NCBI RefSeq assembly: GCF_000378825.1
Contig: NZ_KB900388.1
Coordinates: 4,001,654 to 4,065,653 of the forward strand
Length of the DNA: 64,000 bases
Direction: 5' to 3'
From: Salinispora vitiensis
GTDB taxonomy: Bacteria > Actinomycetota > Actinomycetes > Mycobacteriales > Micromonosporaceae
The position numbers and the translations under genes are program-made. The notes beneath the pieces are model-generated. The model saw only the letters and a list, made by a program, of their open reading frames with translations. It made no database searches and had not been told where the DNA came from. Below are positions 16,246 through 22,944 of the stretch, one piece after another (position 1 is the first letter of the stretch; every line of letters starts with the position of its first letter).

Positions 16246-16314
16246 CTATGCGTCGGTTGCGCCGCAGCAGCGGCAGGTGCGTCCTCGGTTGAGCGGGGCG
16301 CAGGCGGTGTTCAC
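16246..16314 (-). CDS. possible 22-aa cysteine-rich micro-ORF
   Basis: GTG start overlaps the stop of the 37-residue ORF (GTGA), giving a 22-residue product with four Cys (TACAPL, CRCCGATDA). The overlap suggests translational coupling, but at this length chance is possible. Confidence 0.35.
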   Translation of the reverse strand: MNTACAPLNRGRTCRCCGATDA

Positions 16315-16424
16315 CGGCCGACCCGGGTACCGCAGTTGCCATAGGTCGCGGTGACTCCGGAGCTGGTGACGGTGACGTTGTGCCAGTTGCTGCTGTTGCC
16401 GCAGGTCGGGCAGATCATCTTCAC
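16311..16424 (-). CDS. 37-aa zinc-ribbon micro-protein
   Basis: GTG at 16424 preceded by GGAGAGGAAC. The product begins MKMICPTCGNSSNWH and later has ATYGNCGTR, that is CxxC ... C, a half zinc ribbon. Its leader carries copy 2 of the 18-bp motif at 16442-16459. Function unknown. Confidence 0.6.
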   Translation of the reverse strand: MKMICPTCGNSSNWHNVTVTSSGVTATYGNCGTRVGR

Positions 16425-16441
16425 GGGTTCCTCTCCGGCGG

Positions 16442-16459
16442 CCAGACGTTCTGGCGGCC
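16442..16459 (-). promoter_or_regulatory. conserved 18-bp motif, copy 2
   Basis: CCAGACGTTCTGGCGGCC, 18 bases upstream of the GTG of the 37-residue ORF, directly followed by stem-loop D. It is within a longer stretch repeated at 16909-16980. Confidence 0.6.
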
Positions 16460-16464
16460 ACCAC

Positions 16465-16494
16465 CCGACACCAGCCCCGCCGGGGTGGTGTCGG
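16465..16494 (-). terminator. intergenic stem-loop D
   Basis: CCGACACCA and CCCC pair with GGGG and TGGTGTCGG around a 3-base loop, with one bulged G. It ends 16 bases before the stop of the 53-residue gene to its right. Confidence 0.65.
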
Positions 16495-16510
16495 ACGGAG
16501 GCAGTCAGGG

Positions 16511-16672
16511 TTAGCGGCGGCGGCGCAGGAGGCGGGTCAGGGGGCCTTCGGTGATCGTCTGGGTGGTGTACTCGTCGTAGCCGCGCAGGTGCCGCGGCAG
16601 AGTCGTCTCGACCACCTCCACCCGCCCCGACTCGGTAACCTGGTGGCCGTACTCCTTCTTGGTGCCGAACAT
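16511..16672 (-). CDS. 53-aa micro-protein, basic C-terminus
   Basis: ATG at 16672 with GGAAGGA 8 bases upstream. Starts MFGTKKEYGHQVTESGRVEV, contains HLRGYDEYTTQTITEG, and ends LLRRRR. No domain recognised. The clean ribosome site and the placement between stem-loops support a real gene. Confidence 0.6.
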   Translation of the reverse strand: MFGTKKEYGHQVTESGRVEVVETTLPRHLRGYDEYTTQTITEGPLTRLLRRRR

Positions 16673-16717
16673 GCGAGAGGTCCTTCCGATGCGAGGGATA
16701 AGGGCCGGTGGGTCAGG

Positions 16718-16885
16718 TCAGCGCCGCCACCAGGGAATGTCCTTCTCGGCGGCGATCACGCGGGAGTTGGCGTCCAGGTACTCCGCTGTCACGTCCTTGC
16801 TCTTACGGCTGATCCGCTCCAGCTCACGCCGGGCATCACGGTGACGCTGGATCGCGGCCTTCTTCTCGTCCTTGCTCTTGCCCAT
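16718..16885 (-). CDS. 55-aa charged helical micro-protein
   Basis: ATG at 16885 starts MGKSKDEKKAAIQRHRDARR, a highly charged probable helix, and ends DIPWWRR. The leader holds copy 3 of the 18-bp motif. Possible DNA-binding or scaffold role is only a guess. Confidence 0.6.
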   Translation of the reverse strand: MGKSKDEKKAAIQRHRDARRELERISRKSKDVTAEYLDANSRVIAAEKDIPWWRR

Positions 16886-16908
16886 GTCGGGCGCTCCCTT
16901 CCGGCCGT

Positions 16909-16926
16909 CCAGGCGGTCTGGCGGCC
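16909..16926 (-). promoter_or_regulatory. conserved 18-bp motif, copy 3
   Basis: CCAGGCGGTCTGGCGGCC, 24 bases upstream of the ATG at 16885, one mismatch from copy 1. Confidence 0.6.
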
Positions 16927-16931
16927 ACCAC

Positions 16932-16961
16932 CCGACACCAGACCCGCGGGGCTGGTGCCGG
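16932..16961 (-). terminator. intergenic stem-loop E
   Basis: CCG-A-CACCAG pairs with CTGGTG-C-CGG, with CCCG/CGGG in the loop region. A close relative in sequence of stem-loop D. It follows the stop of the 52-residue gene. Confidence 0.6.
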
Positions 16962-16977
16962 ACGGAGGCGGCCAGGG

Positions 16978-17136
16978 TCAGTGGCGGTGGCGGCGGGCGA
17001 TTCGGTCAGCGGCGGCCTGGCCGCGGCTACCGGCGGGGAGCCGGGCCTCGCGGGTGGCGGTCACGGCGATGCTGGGGCAGTAGCCGCAGCGGCCGGTGTC
17101 CTTGCAGGTGCAGGCCGGGGGCGTATTCTTGGCCAT
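16978..17136 (-). CDS. 52-aa cysteine-cluster micro-protein
   Basis: ATG at 17136 with AGGAG 9 bases upstream. N-terminal PPACTCKDTGRCGYCPS holds four Cys, then an Arg-rich helix ends RIARRHRH. Looks like a small zinc-binding, nucleic-acid-binding protein, by composition only. Confidence 0.65.
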   Translation of the reverse strand: MAKNTPPACTCKDTGRCGYCPSIAVTATREARLPAGSRGQAAADRIARRHRH

Positions 17137-17165
17137 TCGGATCGGACTCCTGTCCGTGAAGGGCG

Positions 17166-17209
17166 CCGGCGGCACAGCGGGTTTCCTAGGCCGTGTGCTG
17201 TGTCGCCGG
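17166..17209 (-). terminator. intergenic stem-loop F
   Basis: CCGGCGGCACAGC (17166-17178) pairs with 17197-17209 with one mismatch in 13. It lies 7 bases past the stop of the 61-residue gene. Confidence 0.65.
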
Positions 17210-17215
17210 GCGGGG

Positions 17216-17401
17216 CTAGCGGGTCTTGCAGGTGCCGTGGCAGGTCGGGCAGGTGTCGTAGAACTGGCCGCCGGAGCACGAGCAGTTGCGGGCGGTGTGC
17301 TTGGGGTCGTTCCAGCGAGGGCAGGACCGTTTGGTGGAGCCGGTGGCGTTGCAGGTGGGGCAGCCGTTGCGCTGGTACTGCCAGGTCTGCTTGCGGGGCA
17401 T
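17216..17401 (-). CDS. 61-aa zinc-finger-like protein
   Basis: ATG at 17401 with GAAGGAG 7 bases upstream. GCPTCNATGSTKRSC, then NCSCSGGQFYDTCPTCHGTC: several CxxC-type pairs and His, in a DnaJ-like zinc layout. Function unknown; similar proteins are common in AICEs. Confidence 0.7.
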   Translation of the reverse strand: MPRKQTWQYQRNGCPTCNATGSTKRSCPRWNDPKHTARNCSCSGGQFYDTCPTCHGTCKTR

Positions 17402-17422
17402 TTGGTCTCCTTCGCGGCGGGG

Positions 17423-18277
17423 TTAGTCGTGGGTGCGGACGAGGTGGGCCAGGGCGGCGCCCATGCCGAGCACGGCGACGGGTAGGCAGGACACGAGGGT
17501 GGTGATCCACCAGGGGGCGACGGTGACTCCGGCGGCCACGAGTAGGTGGTAGGCGACCTGGCCGAGCGCGCCGATCGCGAGGGAGCCGAGCGCGGACCAT
17601 TTGGCGAATGTGCGTGCCCGGGGCGGTACTCGGCCGGACAGCCACACGTAGAGGGCGTATGCGCCGTAGGTCTCTACCCCGATCGGCAGGGTGATCGCGG
17701 TGTCCAGGGACAGTGAGTCCCAGATGCCCGGTAGTGGGTGGACCACGCCGAACCCGGTGAGTCCGCCGAGGCCGACCCACCCGGACCAGATCGCTACGAA
17801 AGCCGGCAGGGCCAGCAGGATCACCGGCCACACGACCGCCGGCCGGGCCGGCGGGTCGGTGATGTTGGTGTCCGGGGATTCGACCGGGGCTGGCTGCTCT
17901 TTGCGTTCATCGGCCGGTGCCGGCTGGGTGGGGGTGGTGTCTGGGGCGGGCTGCGATTCGTCCGGCGGCGTGCCCGGGTCCGTGTTGGTGGTGTTGGCGG
18001 CGGGGGTGGGGTCGGTCGGGAACAGGATCGGCCGGTCGGCGAGGCTGCCGCGTACCACCATCGCGGTGTGCAGTGTGTCCGTCTGTTCCTGCCGGGCACG
18101 CTCATCGGCGAGTAGCTGCAACAGGGCTTTGGCTTTGTCTGGTCCGATCCGGAACTCGCGCATCAGCCGGTTTCGTGACGGCAGCGCCTCCAGTTCCTGG
18201 GTCAGCTTGCGCGCTTTAGGCAGCAGGTCGTCCACCGGTTGCGGGTACGTGCTGCCGTTGATGGTGGGGGCAGTCAT
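17423..18277 (-). CDS. spread-like AICE membrane protein (DUF2637-like)
   Basis: Protein of 284 residues. The N-terminal ~60 residues hold a helix-turn-helix-like stretch (RNRLMREFRIGPDKAKALLQLL), then a long Pro/Thr/Asp-rich linker at about 80-145, then four membrane segments (WPVILLALPAFVAIWSGWVG, a segment around ITLPIGVETYGAYAL, LGSLAIGALGQVAYHLL, and a last one around LPVAVLGMGAALAHLV). This matches AICE Spd-like/DUF2637 proteins thought to help spread DNA across septa. Its ATG overlaps the upstream stop by 4 bases. Confidence 0.7.
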   Translation of the reverse strand: MTAPTINGSTYPQPVDDLLPKARKLTQELEALPSRNRLMREFRIGPDKAKALLQLLADERARQEQTDTLHTAMVVRGSLADRPILFPTDPTPAANTTNTDPGTPPDESQPAPDTTPTQPAPADERKEQPAPVESPDTNITDPPARPAVVWPVILLALPAFVAIWSGWVGLGGLTGFGVVHPLPGIWDSLSLDTAITLPIGVETYGAYALYVWLSGRVPPRARTFAKWSALGSLAIGALGQVAYHLLVAAGVTVAPWWITTLVSCLPVAVLGMGAALAHLVRTHD

Positions 18278-18765
18278 GACGCTCCTTCCCAGGTGTAGGA
18301 GGCGGTTACCGCCAGGTCGTCGGCGAGGTGCAGCAGCATCGACGCAGCGGCCGACAGGCTCAGACGGTCCGCCTCACCGATGTCGGCCGGGGTTTGCTCG
18401 ACCATCGCCGCGCGGGTGACCTTGATCCCCGCGACAACATCTGCCAGCGGTAGCCCAGCCGGCCCGAACTTCGTAAACCAGGCGTTCAGCAGGGAAACCG
18501 CTGTCGCGTAGGCACCGGCGACGCCTTTAGCCCACGCGTGCCCGTACGGGTCGACATGTTCGGTGCGGTCCGCGTCGTGAACGGCGGCAGCGCCCCGTGT
18601 GGTCCACTCGGCGCGGATCTGCTCCGGTGAGAGCACCTTGCGGCCGTTGATGATCAGGTGGCCGGTGTAGGACACCACCGTGCCGCGCCGGTCGGTGCTG
18701 ACAGTGGAAGAGCCGGTAGCGCGGATGCTGACACCGGCCAGCGTCGTCAGGCGGCAGGTCGGCAT
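18274..18765 (-). CDS. AICE hypothetical protein
   Basis: Protein of 163 residues from ATG 18765 (GGAGGTG upstream). Basic start, then VSYTGHLIINGRKVLSPEQI and a helical C-terminal half (AADMLLHLADDL-like). No domain recognised. It overlaps the Nudix gene (TGATG) and the membrane protein gene, so it is part of one coupled operon. Confidence 0.6.
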   Translation of the reverse strand: MPTCRLTTLAGVSIRATGSSTVSTDRRGTVVSYTGHLIINGRKVLSPEQIRAEWTTRGAAAVHDADRTEHVDPYGHAWAKGVAGAYATAVSLLNAWFTKFGPAGLPLADVVAGIKVTRAAMVEQTPADIGEADRLSLSAAASMLLHLADDLAVTASYTWEGAS

Positions 18766-19442
18766 CACACACCTCCGTTCAGCAGGGCGGCGAGCATGGG
18801 CCGGTGGGCCGGAAACACCCCGCCGTCGTAGCCGTCGTGCAGGTGGTCGACCACGCAGTCGTAGTCCAGGGCGGGCACCCACACGGCGCGGCGGGCGTCG
18901 TCCATGCCGTCCACGTCCGGCAACGCGCCGAGGTACTCGCCCAGGTCGAACCGGACGGGGGTGGTAACCATCCACGCCTCGTCCGAGGCCCGGGGGTCGG
19001 GCACGTACCGGGCGGGCAGCACCTCGTAGGGCTCCCGCCCGGGGTCGATGGTCAGGCCGGTTTCCTCGGCAAGCTCCCGCACCGCGCCAGCTAGGGCGGT
19101 CTCGCCCGGGTCGAGGTGCCCTCCGGGAAGCGCCCACCCGTGGTCGTCGTCGCGCTCAACCATCAGGAGCCACGGCCACCCGTGCCGGGTGGTGGCCATG
19201 ACGATGGCGTCAGCGCACTGCGCCTCTCCCCAGTGGCCCAACTCGTTGCGGCCGAACCTCACTCCGGTCGGGGCGTACGGGTTGACCGGCCGCCCATTGA
19301 CCAGGGGAAACGGGATAGCGGCGGTAGCCCGGCGGGCGTTCCAGTTGATGGTGGTGGGGTCCATGGTCGGATCGGCCCACGGTTCTCCGGCGGCGATGCC
19401 GGCGAGGACGGACGGGTGGGTAAAGGTGCGCTCAGTGCTCAC
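18765..19442 (-). CDS. Nudix hydrolase, possible Pif-like immunity factor
   Basis: Protein of 225 residues with a complete Nudix box at 108-130 (GHLDPGETALAGAVRELAEETGL), fitting GX5EX7REUXEEXGU. GTG at 19442 with GGAGG 5 bases upstream. The Nudix protein Pif of pSAM2 prevents redundant transfer between cells that already carry the element, so the same role is plausible. A housekeeping nucleotide-cleaning role is equally allowed by the sequence. Confidence 0.85.
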   Translation of the reverse strand: MSTERTFTHPSVLAGIAAGEPWADPTMDPTTINWNARRATAAIPFPLVNGRPVNPYAPTGVRFGRNELGHWGEAQCADAIVMATTRHGWPWLLMVERDDDHGWALPGGHLDPGETALAGAVRELAEETGLTIDPGREPYEVLPARYVPDPRASDEAWMVTTPVRFDLGEYLGALPDVDGMDDARRAVWVPALDYDCVVDHLHDGYDGGVFPAHRPMLAALLNGGV

Positions 19443-19608
19443 GGCTACCTCCGGTCGGGGCGGTCGGGTGGGTGGTGTGCTCGCGGCGGATCACGGCCGC
19501 GGTCGACTCGGCGTGGTTCTCCACCAGCAGCCGGGCGACCGCGGCTATGGCCAGGGGGATGCCGGTGCCGCCGGCCACGATCAGCAGCACGTGATGTGTG
19601 GCGCTCAC
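19432..19608 (-). CDS. 58-aa single-pass membrane protein
   Basis: GTG at 19608 overlaps the preceding stop (GTGA), and its end overlaps the Nudix start by 11 bases. N-terminal hydrophobic HHVLLIVAGGTGIPLAIAAV, then a polar tail rich in His and Thr. The tight coupling supports a real gene; function unknown. Confidence 0.55.
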   Translation of the reverse strand: MSATHHVLLIVAGGTGIPLAIAAVARLLVENHAESTAAVIRREHTTHPTAPTGGSREH

Positions 19609-19928
19609 GCCGCAACCGCCTCAGGCAGGAACTGCGGCGGGGTGTCGATGAGGGGTTCGCAGCAGTGCAACCGCACCCGCACACCCCGCCAGACGCCCCA
19701 CACATTGGTCAGCACCTTCGGCACGTCATCCCGGTTGTAGGGCTGGGTGTGGCGGGCAGTACCCGAAAGCCGCATATGCACGACCCACCGGTGCAGGTCG
19801 GCGTGCGTGGCAAAGGCCAAATCCAGCCCGAACTCGTCGGACACCGTTACCGACTGCGGTGTCGGAAGACCGTCGCAGGCCATCGCCGCTGCGGCGGTGA
19901 ACAACATGTCAGGGATTGGCGTGGTCAC
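19605..19928 (-). CDS. AICE hypothetical protein, 107 aa
   Basis: ATG overlaps the upstream stop (ATGA). Contains DEFGLDLAFATHADLHRWVVHMRLSG and VWRGVRVRLHCCEP, alternating strands and helices without a recognised domain. Part of the coupled leftward operon. Confidence 0.6.
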   Translation of the reverse strand: MTTPIPDMLFTAAAAMACDGLPTPQSVTVSDEFGLDLAFATHADLHRWVVHMRLSGTARHTQPYNRDDVPKVLTNVWGVWRGVRVRLHCCEPLIDTPPQFLPEAVAA

Positions 19929-20068
19929 TGGCCACCCCCAGCAAGCGCGGAGGCAAACTCGCCGATCCCCGAAGCGACCTGCCGCACCATGCCCGCGGCG
20001 TTACCCGGGTTACTGATTACGTAGAACGCGACGAAGGCCAGCACGGCCCAGGCAAGAATCTTGCGCAT
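19925..20068 (-). CDS. 47-aa single-pass membrane protein
   Basis: ATG at 20068 with TTGGAGG 7 bases upstream. A short basic start (MRK), a hydrophobic segment ILAWAVLAFVAFYVIS, then a small amphipathic tail. Probably membrane-inserted; function unknown. Confidence 0.65.
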   Translation of the reverse strand: MRKILAWAVLAFVAFYVISNPGNAAGMVRQVASGIGEFASALAGGGQ

Positions 20069-20096
20069 CGAAACCTCCAAAGAGGGGCTCAGGGGG

Positions 20097-20333
20097 TTAG
20101 GCCGCATCGCGGCGCGGCCCAGGGGCACGAGCGGCCAGCAGGTCGCGGGCCTCACGCAGCACCTGCCGCTGCGCCCGGCGCACCTGCTGCCGAGTCACAT
20201 CAGTCAGGCCGAGACGCAACACCGCGATCTGCGCGTCCAGCAGCAGCACCTCGGCCTCAATCAGCGGCATCTCCGCCGAGAGCTCGGCCAGGTCAGTCGA
20301 GGTCGGCCCATCAAGGCCATCCAGATCAGTCAC
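20097..20333 (-). CDS. 78-aa helical protein
   Basis: Acidic start, then a long probable coiled coil (EAEVLLLDAQIAVLRLGL ... RRAQRQVLREARDLLAAR). ATG overlaps the upstream stop by 4 bases. No family recognised. Confidence 0.6.
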   Translation of the reverse strand: MTDLDGLDGPTSTDLAELSAEMPLIEAEVLLLDAQIAVLRLGLTDVTRQQVRRAQRQVLREARDLLAARAPGPRRDAA

Positions 20334-20515
20334 TTACGGTTCCTCCGACGCTTGCCCGCCGCGCTCCGGCGGCGGGGAACACAGGTAGACGGCCGGCAGG
20401 ACCGGCAGCGGGTCTGATCCGGTGCCAACGGCGCGATCTCGCCGCAGCCGCGGCACTCCCGCCAACAGGCAGAACCAGAGATCGTCAGACGCACAGAATC
20501 GGTAAGAGACGGCAT
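20330..20515 (-). CDS. 61-aa zinc-ribbon protein, first gene of the leftward operon
   Basis: ATG at 20515 with GAGGG about 9 bases upstream. ACWRECRGCGEIAPL and RCRSCRPSTC form a CxxC...CxxC ribbon, followed by a strongly basic tail. It is the first gene of the long leftward operon and faces the GntR regulator. Confidence 0.65.
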   Translation of the reverse strand: MPSLTDSVRLTISGSACWRECRGCGEIAPLAPDQTRCRSCRPSTCVPRRRSAAGKRRRNRK

Positions 20516-20654
20516 GTCGGTGCCCTCACTTCGCAGATCAGCGACCCAACCCGCGGGCGTACCCTGGGGGCAGGTCATGTCGGAAAAGGTGTGATCGGAA
20601 AAGGGGCGGTGCGTCACCACCGCCCGTTGAATCGGCCCTGTTAGAGCCGTAGGT

Positions 20655-20688
20655 GCCCCTGACCGGTGTTGCTTCACCGGTCAGGGGC
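20655..20688. terminator. hairpin sharing its stem with the tRNA terminator
   Basis: Perfect 14-bp stem GCCCCTGACCGGTG with a 6-base loop. The core GCCCCTGACC/GGTCAGGGGC is the same as in the att-site terminator at 6096-6139. It lies upstream of the leftward operon, where an ordinary terminator is not expected. Confidence 0.55.
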
Positions 20689-20920
20689 CAGCAGCGCCAA
20701 AGCGCTGCGATGTACAGCGACCGCTATGGGCCGCTTACTGCTGGCACCTTCCGCATGTCGCTTCCCAGCGATCCCGGGTCGGATGCCTGACCGTTCGTTA
20801 CAGCGCAGCCGGTCAACGCTGCCTCTATGGACGTGTCAAAGATCAACCGAACACGGCATCTCGGGACGTACGGCAACGCGTAAGCGACGCCCCGAGGACC
20901 GGCCGGTTAGCTACCTCTGT

Positions 20921-20936
20921 ACCTCGGTACCGAGGT
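20921..20936. promoter_or_regulatory. palindromic operator, probably for the GntR protein
   Basis: Perfect 16-bp palindrome ACCTCGGTACCGAGGT, 81 bases before the GntR start, with a half-site CTACCGAGGT at 20981-20990. Position and symmetry fit autoregulation and control of the divergent transfer operon by a KorSA-like repressor. Confidence 0.6.
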
Positions 20937-21017
20937 GAGGAGTACGTTAGGGCATGGTGGCCCAGTGCGCAAGCACTTCGCTACCGAGGTCCCGAACCTG
21001 CTGGTAGCATCCGACAA

Positions 21018-21845
21018 ATGCAGCCAGATCGAACGCTGGGTACCGTCCCCTTGCATGACCAGATTGCCGACGATCTTCGAGCGCGAATCGCGTCCGGCGA
21101 GTACGCGCCAGGGCAGTCGCTGCCGTCGGTCCGACAACTTCAGGAGCGTTGGGGTTGTGCTGACGGCACAGTCCGCGAAGCAATCGCGATCTTGCTGGGT
21201 GAAGGTCGCATCACCAGTAGCCGAGGGGCGCGAGCTCGGGTGCGAATTCCCCCCACCCGCAGTGAGCTTGCTATCTCGATCAGCCCGGAAGCCGCCCAAA
21301 CGCAGAAAGATCTGGCGCTTAAGTCTGAAGAAGAGCGCGCAGCGACGGGTGCCGTAGAGTTGGCTCTCGGTATGCCAATCAACCAAACTAGATTCACTGC
21401 AACGTATTCAAGGGTGCAGGCGGATCATGAGTTGGCTACAGAGTTCGATGTGAAGGTTGGCACAGAGCTACTCAGGCGTTCCTATCGAACCGTAAACAGG
21501 GATAGTGGTCGCTTAGTCCTCTCAAGTGTTTCACATGTGCCCGTTGCGCTAGTCGAGCAGAACCCAGAGCTGCTAGACGAGAAGAACGAGCCATGGCCAG
21601 GTGGGCACTGGCATCAACTGCACACCGTCGGTATAGAGATCGACCGGCTTGACAACTCAATAATTGCGCTTCAGCCAACCACTCGTCAGCGTCAGGATTG
21701 GGGCATGGACCCGGGGGTGCCGCTGCTCTGTCTGCGTAGTCGATCCGTGGACACTCTCGGACGGGTAGTGGAGGTTGCCGACTCAACCTATCCGGCCGAC
21801 CGTACGGCTGTCCGGTATAGCCATCAACTCAAAAGGTGGGAGTAG
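21018..21845 (+). CDS. GntR/UTRA family regulator (KorSA-like)
   Basis: DNA-binding protein of 275 residues. N-terminal winged helix-turn-helix (LHDQIADDLRARIASGEYAPGQSLPSVRQL at about 12-41, then VREAIAILLGEGRI). The C-terminal part is a UTRA-like effector domain (FDVKVGTELLRRSYRTVN, CLRSRSVDTLGRVVEV). GntR proteins such as KorSA of pSAM2 repress replication and transfer genes in AICEs. It diverges from the transfer operon. Base composition is lower in GC than the chromosome. Confidence 0.85.
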   Translation: MQPDRTLGTVPLHDQIADDLRARIASGEYAPGQSLPSVRQLQERWGCADGTVREAIAILLGEGRITSSRGARARVRIPPTRSELAISISPEAAQTQKDLALKSEEERAATGAVELALGMPINQTRFTATYSRVQADHELATEFDVKVGTELLRRSYRTVNRDSGRLVLSSVSHVPVALVEQNPELLDEKNEPWPGGHWHQLHTVGIEIDRLDNSIIALQPTTRQRQDWGMDPGVPLLCLRSRSVDTLGRVVEVADSTYPADRTAVRYSHQLKRWE

Positions 21846-21846
21846 C

Positions 21847-22665
21847 GTGCCGACCCTATCGATTATTACAGCCGCTTACGCGCCGGGTGCGGCGTACCTG
21901 AAGGAAACGATCGCCGGTGTTGAGCAGCAAGAACTTCCTGCTGGTTGGCAGCTTGAGTGGGTCGTTCAGGAAGACGGTGCAGCGCCATCTCTGGCGCATG
22001 AGTTCGCCACCGTAAAATCAGTTCTGTATGAGGCGAACGGCGTTCAGTTGGGTGCAGCGGCGACGCGAAACCTTGCCCTCTCCCGGGCGTCAGGTGATCT
22101 GATTCAGGTACTCGATTCGGATGACGTTCTGTTGCCTGGCGCGCTCGGCGCGCTCATGCCAGCTTTTGATGACAATCGCATTCATTGGGCTGTTGGGCAA
22201 GCTGATGACCTGATGCCGGACGGTTCCAGAGTTCCATGGGATTCCGCCCTTGAGTATGGGACAGTTCCGGCGGGAAGCGTAAATCGATGGGCTGCGTCGC
22301 ATGGCGGAAATTGGCCGATCCATTGCGCAGGGCTAATGCTCAGAGCATTGTCGCTTCGCGCTATTGGCGGATGGGTTGGGTTGCCAGGGGATGAGGATAT
22401 CGCAATGTTTGCCGCCTTGTCTGAGATCGGAGACGGTTGCAACGTAGATAAGGTGACCTGGCTATATCGGCAGCATCCGCAGCAGATTACGAGATCAGGG
22501 GCGACTCGGCACCTGAGCGAGGATTGCCGCCGTCTCGCGCTTCAGCGGGCCAAGGCGGTTCAGCTAACCGGGCTTAACTTTGCAGGCCAGGGAAGTTGCG
22601 GCTTCGTCCCGAACGCCCATCTGGTTGACGTCGGACCGGCGCTTAAGGGGGAGAAGCCGATCTAG
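21847..22665 (+). CDS. family 2 glycosyltransferase, AICE cargo
   Basis: Protein of 272 residues from GTG 21847, with GGTGGGAG upstream, one base past the regulator stop. GT-A fold: LSIITAAYAPG at the start, VQEDGAAPS, AAATRNLALSRASGDLIQVLD with DSDD as the metal motif, and a late GDEDIAMFA acceptor region. No membrane segment. The acceptor is unknown. It probably shares a transcript with the regulator, so its expression may follow element status. Not part of the usual AICE core. Confidence 0.8.
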   Translation: MPTLSIITAAYAPGAAYLKETIAGVEQQELPAGWQLEWVVQEDGAAPSLAHEFATVKSVLYEANGVQLGAAATRNLALSRASGDLIQVLDSDDVLLPGALGALMPAFDDNRIHWAVGQADDLMPDGSRVPWDSALEYGTVPAGSVNRWAASHGGNWPIHCAGLMLRALSLRAIGGWVGLPGDEDIAMFAALSEIGDGCNVDKVTWLYRQHPQQITRSGATRHLSEDCRRLALQRAKAVQLTGLNFAGQGSCGFVPNAHLVDVGPALKGEKPI

Positions 22666-22760
22666 CCTGGAACGCTCTGGTTGAGCCTTGTCGTCGTGTC
22701 TGCGTCGTCATGCTCGGGCTGAACGGCGTTTTCGCAGGTCAACGGCTTGTTCGTGGCGCT

Positions 22761-22927
22761 CTGTAAATCCGTCGCGAAAGCTTCGAAGGTTCGAATCCTT
22801 CACCCGCCACCAGGTGCGAAAAGAGGCCCCTGACCAGCGCAAACGCCGGTCAGGGGCCTCTTTCGTGAGTCTCACTCAGTCCCGCTTCAGCCCGCTCGAT
22901 CTCGCGGGTCGTGTCGTATTCGCGTCG
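22761..22927 (+). repeat. attR, right 167-bp direct repeat
   Basis: Copy of 6037-6203 with three substitutions. It contains the tRNA-Tyr 3' half (no 5' half, so not a tRNA gene), the duplicated terminator and 52 bases identical in kind to the integrase 3' end. Because that piece lies outside the expected crossover core, it suggests remains of an earlier related element. Confidence 0.92.
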
Positions 22928-22944
22928 TCGAGCGGGGCGGGTAG

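Larger units (their letters stand above)
20516..21017. other. divergent control region between the two AICE operons
   Basis: About 500 bases without a convincing gene. It holds a strong hairpin (20655-20688), a 16-bp palindrome (20921-20936) and presumably the promoters of both the leftward operon and the GntR gene. An origin or promoter could also sit here but none is recognisable by eye. Confidence 0.6.
6037..22927. mobile_element. actinomycete integrative and conjugative element (AICE) in tRNA-Tyr
   Basis: A 16.7-kb element between near-identical 167-bp direct repeats (6037-6203 and 22761-22927), of which the left carries the tRNA 3' half. It encodes the AICE set: tyrosine integrase and Xis next to attL, a replication protein, a single FtsK/TraB translocase rather than a type IV secretion system, a spread-like membrane protein, a Nudix protein and a GntR/UTRA regulator. 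Cargo is a DUF5131 plus PP-loop pair, a run of micro-genes and a glycosyltransferase. No core gene is visibly broken, so it may still be mobile. Confidence 0.92.

Noticed and set aside
22761..22812. Second tRNA-Tyr gene
   Set aside because: Only the 3' half from the anticodon loop is present; there is no 5' acceptor arm or D arm, so it is attR.
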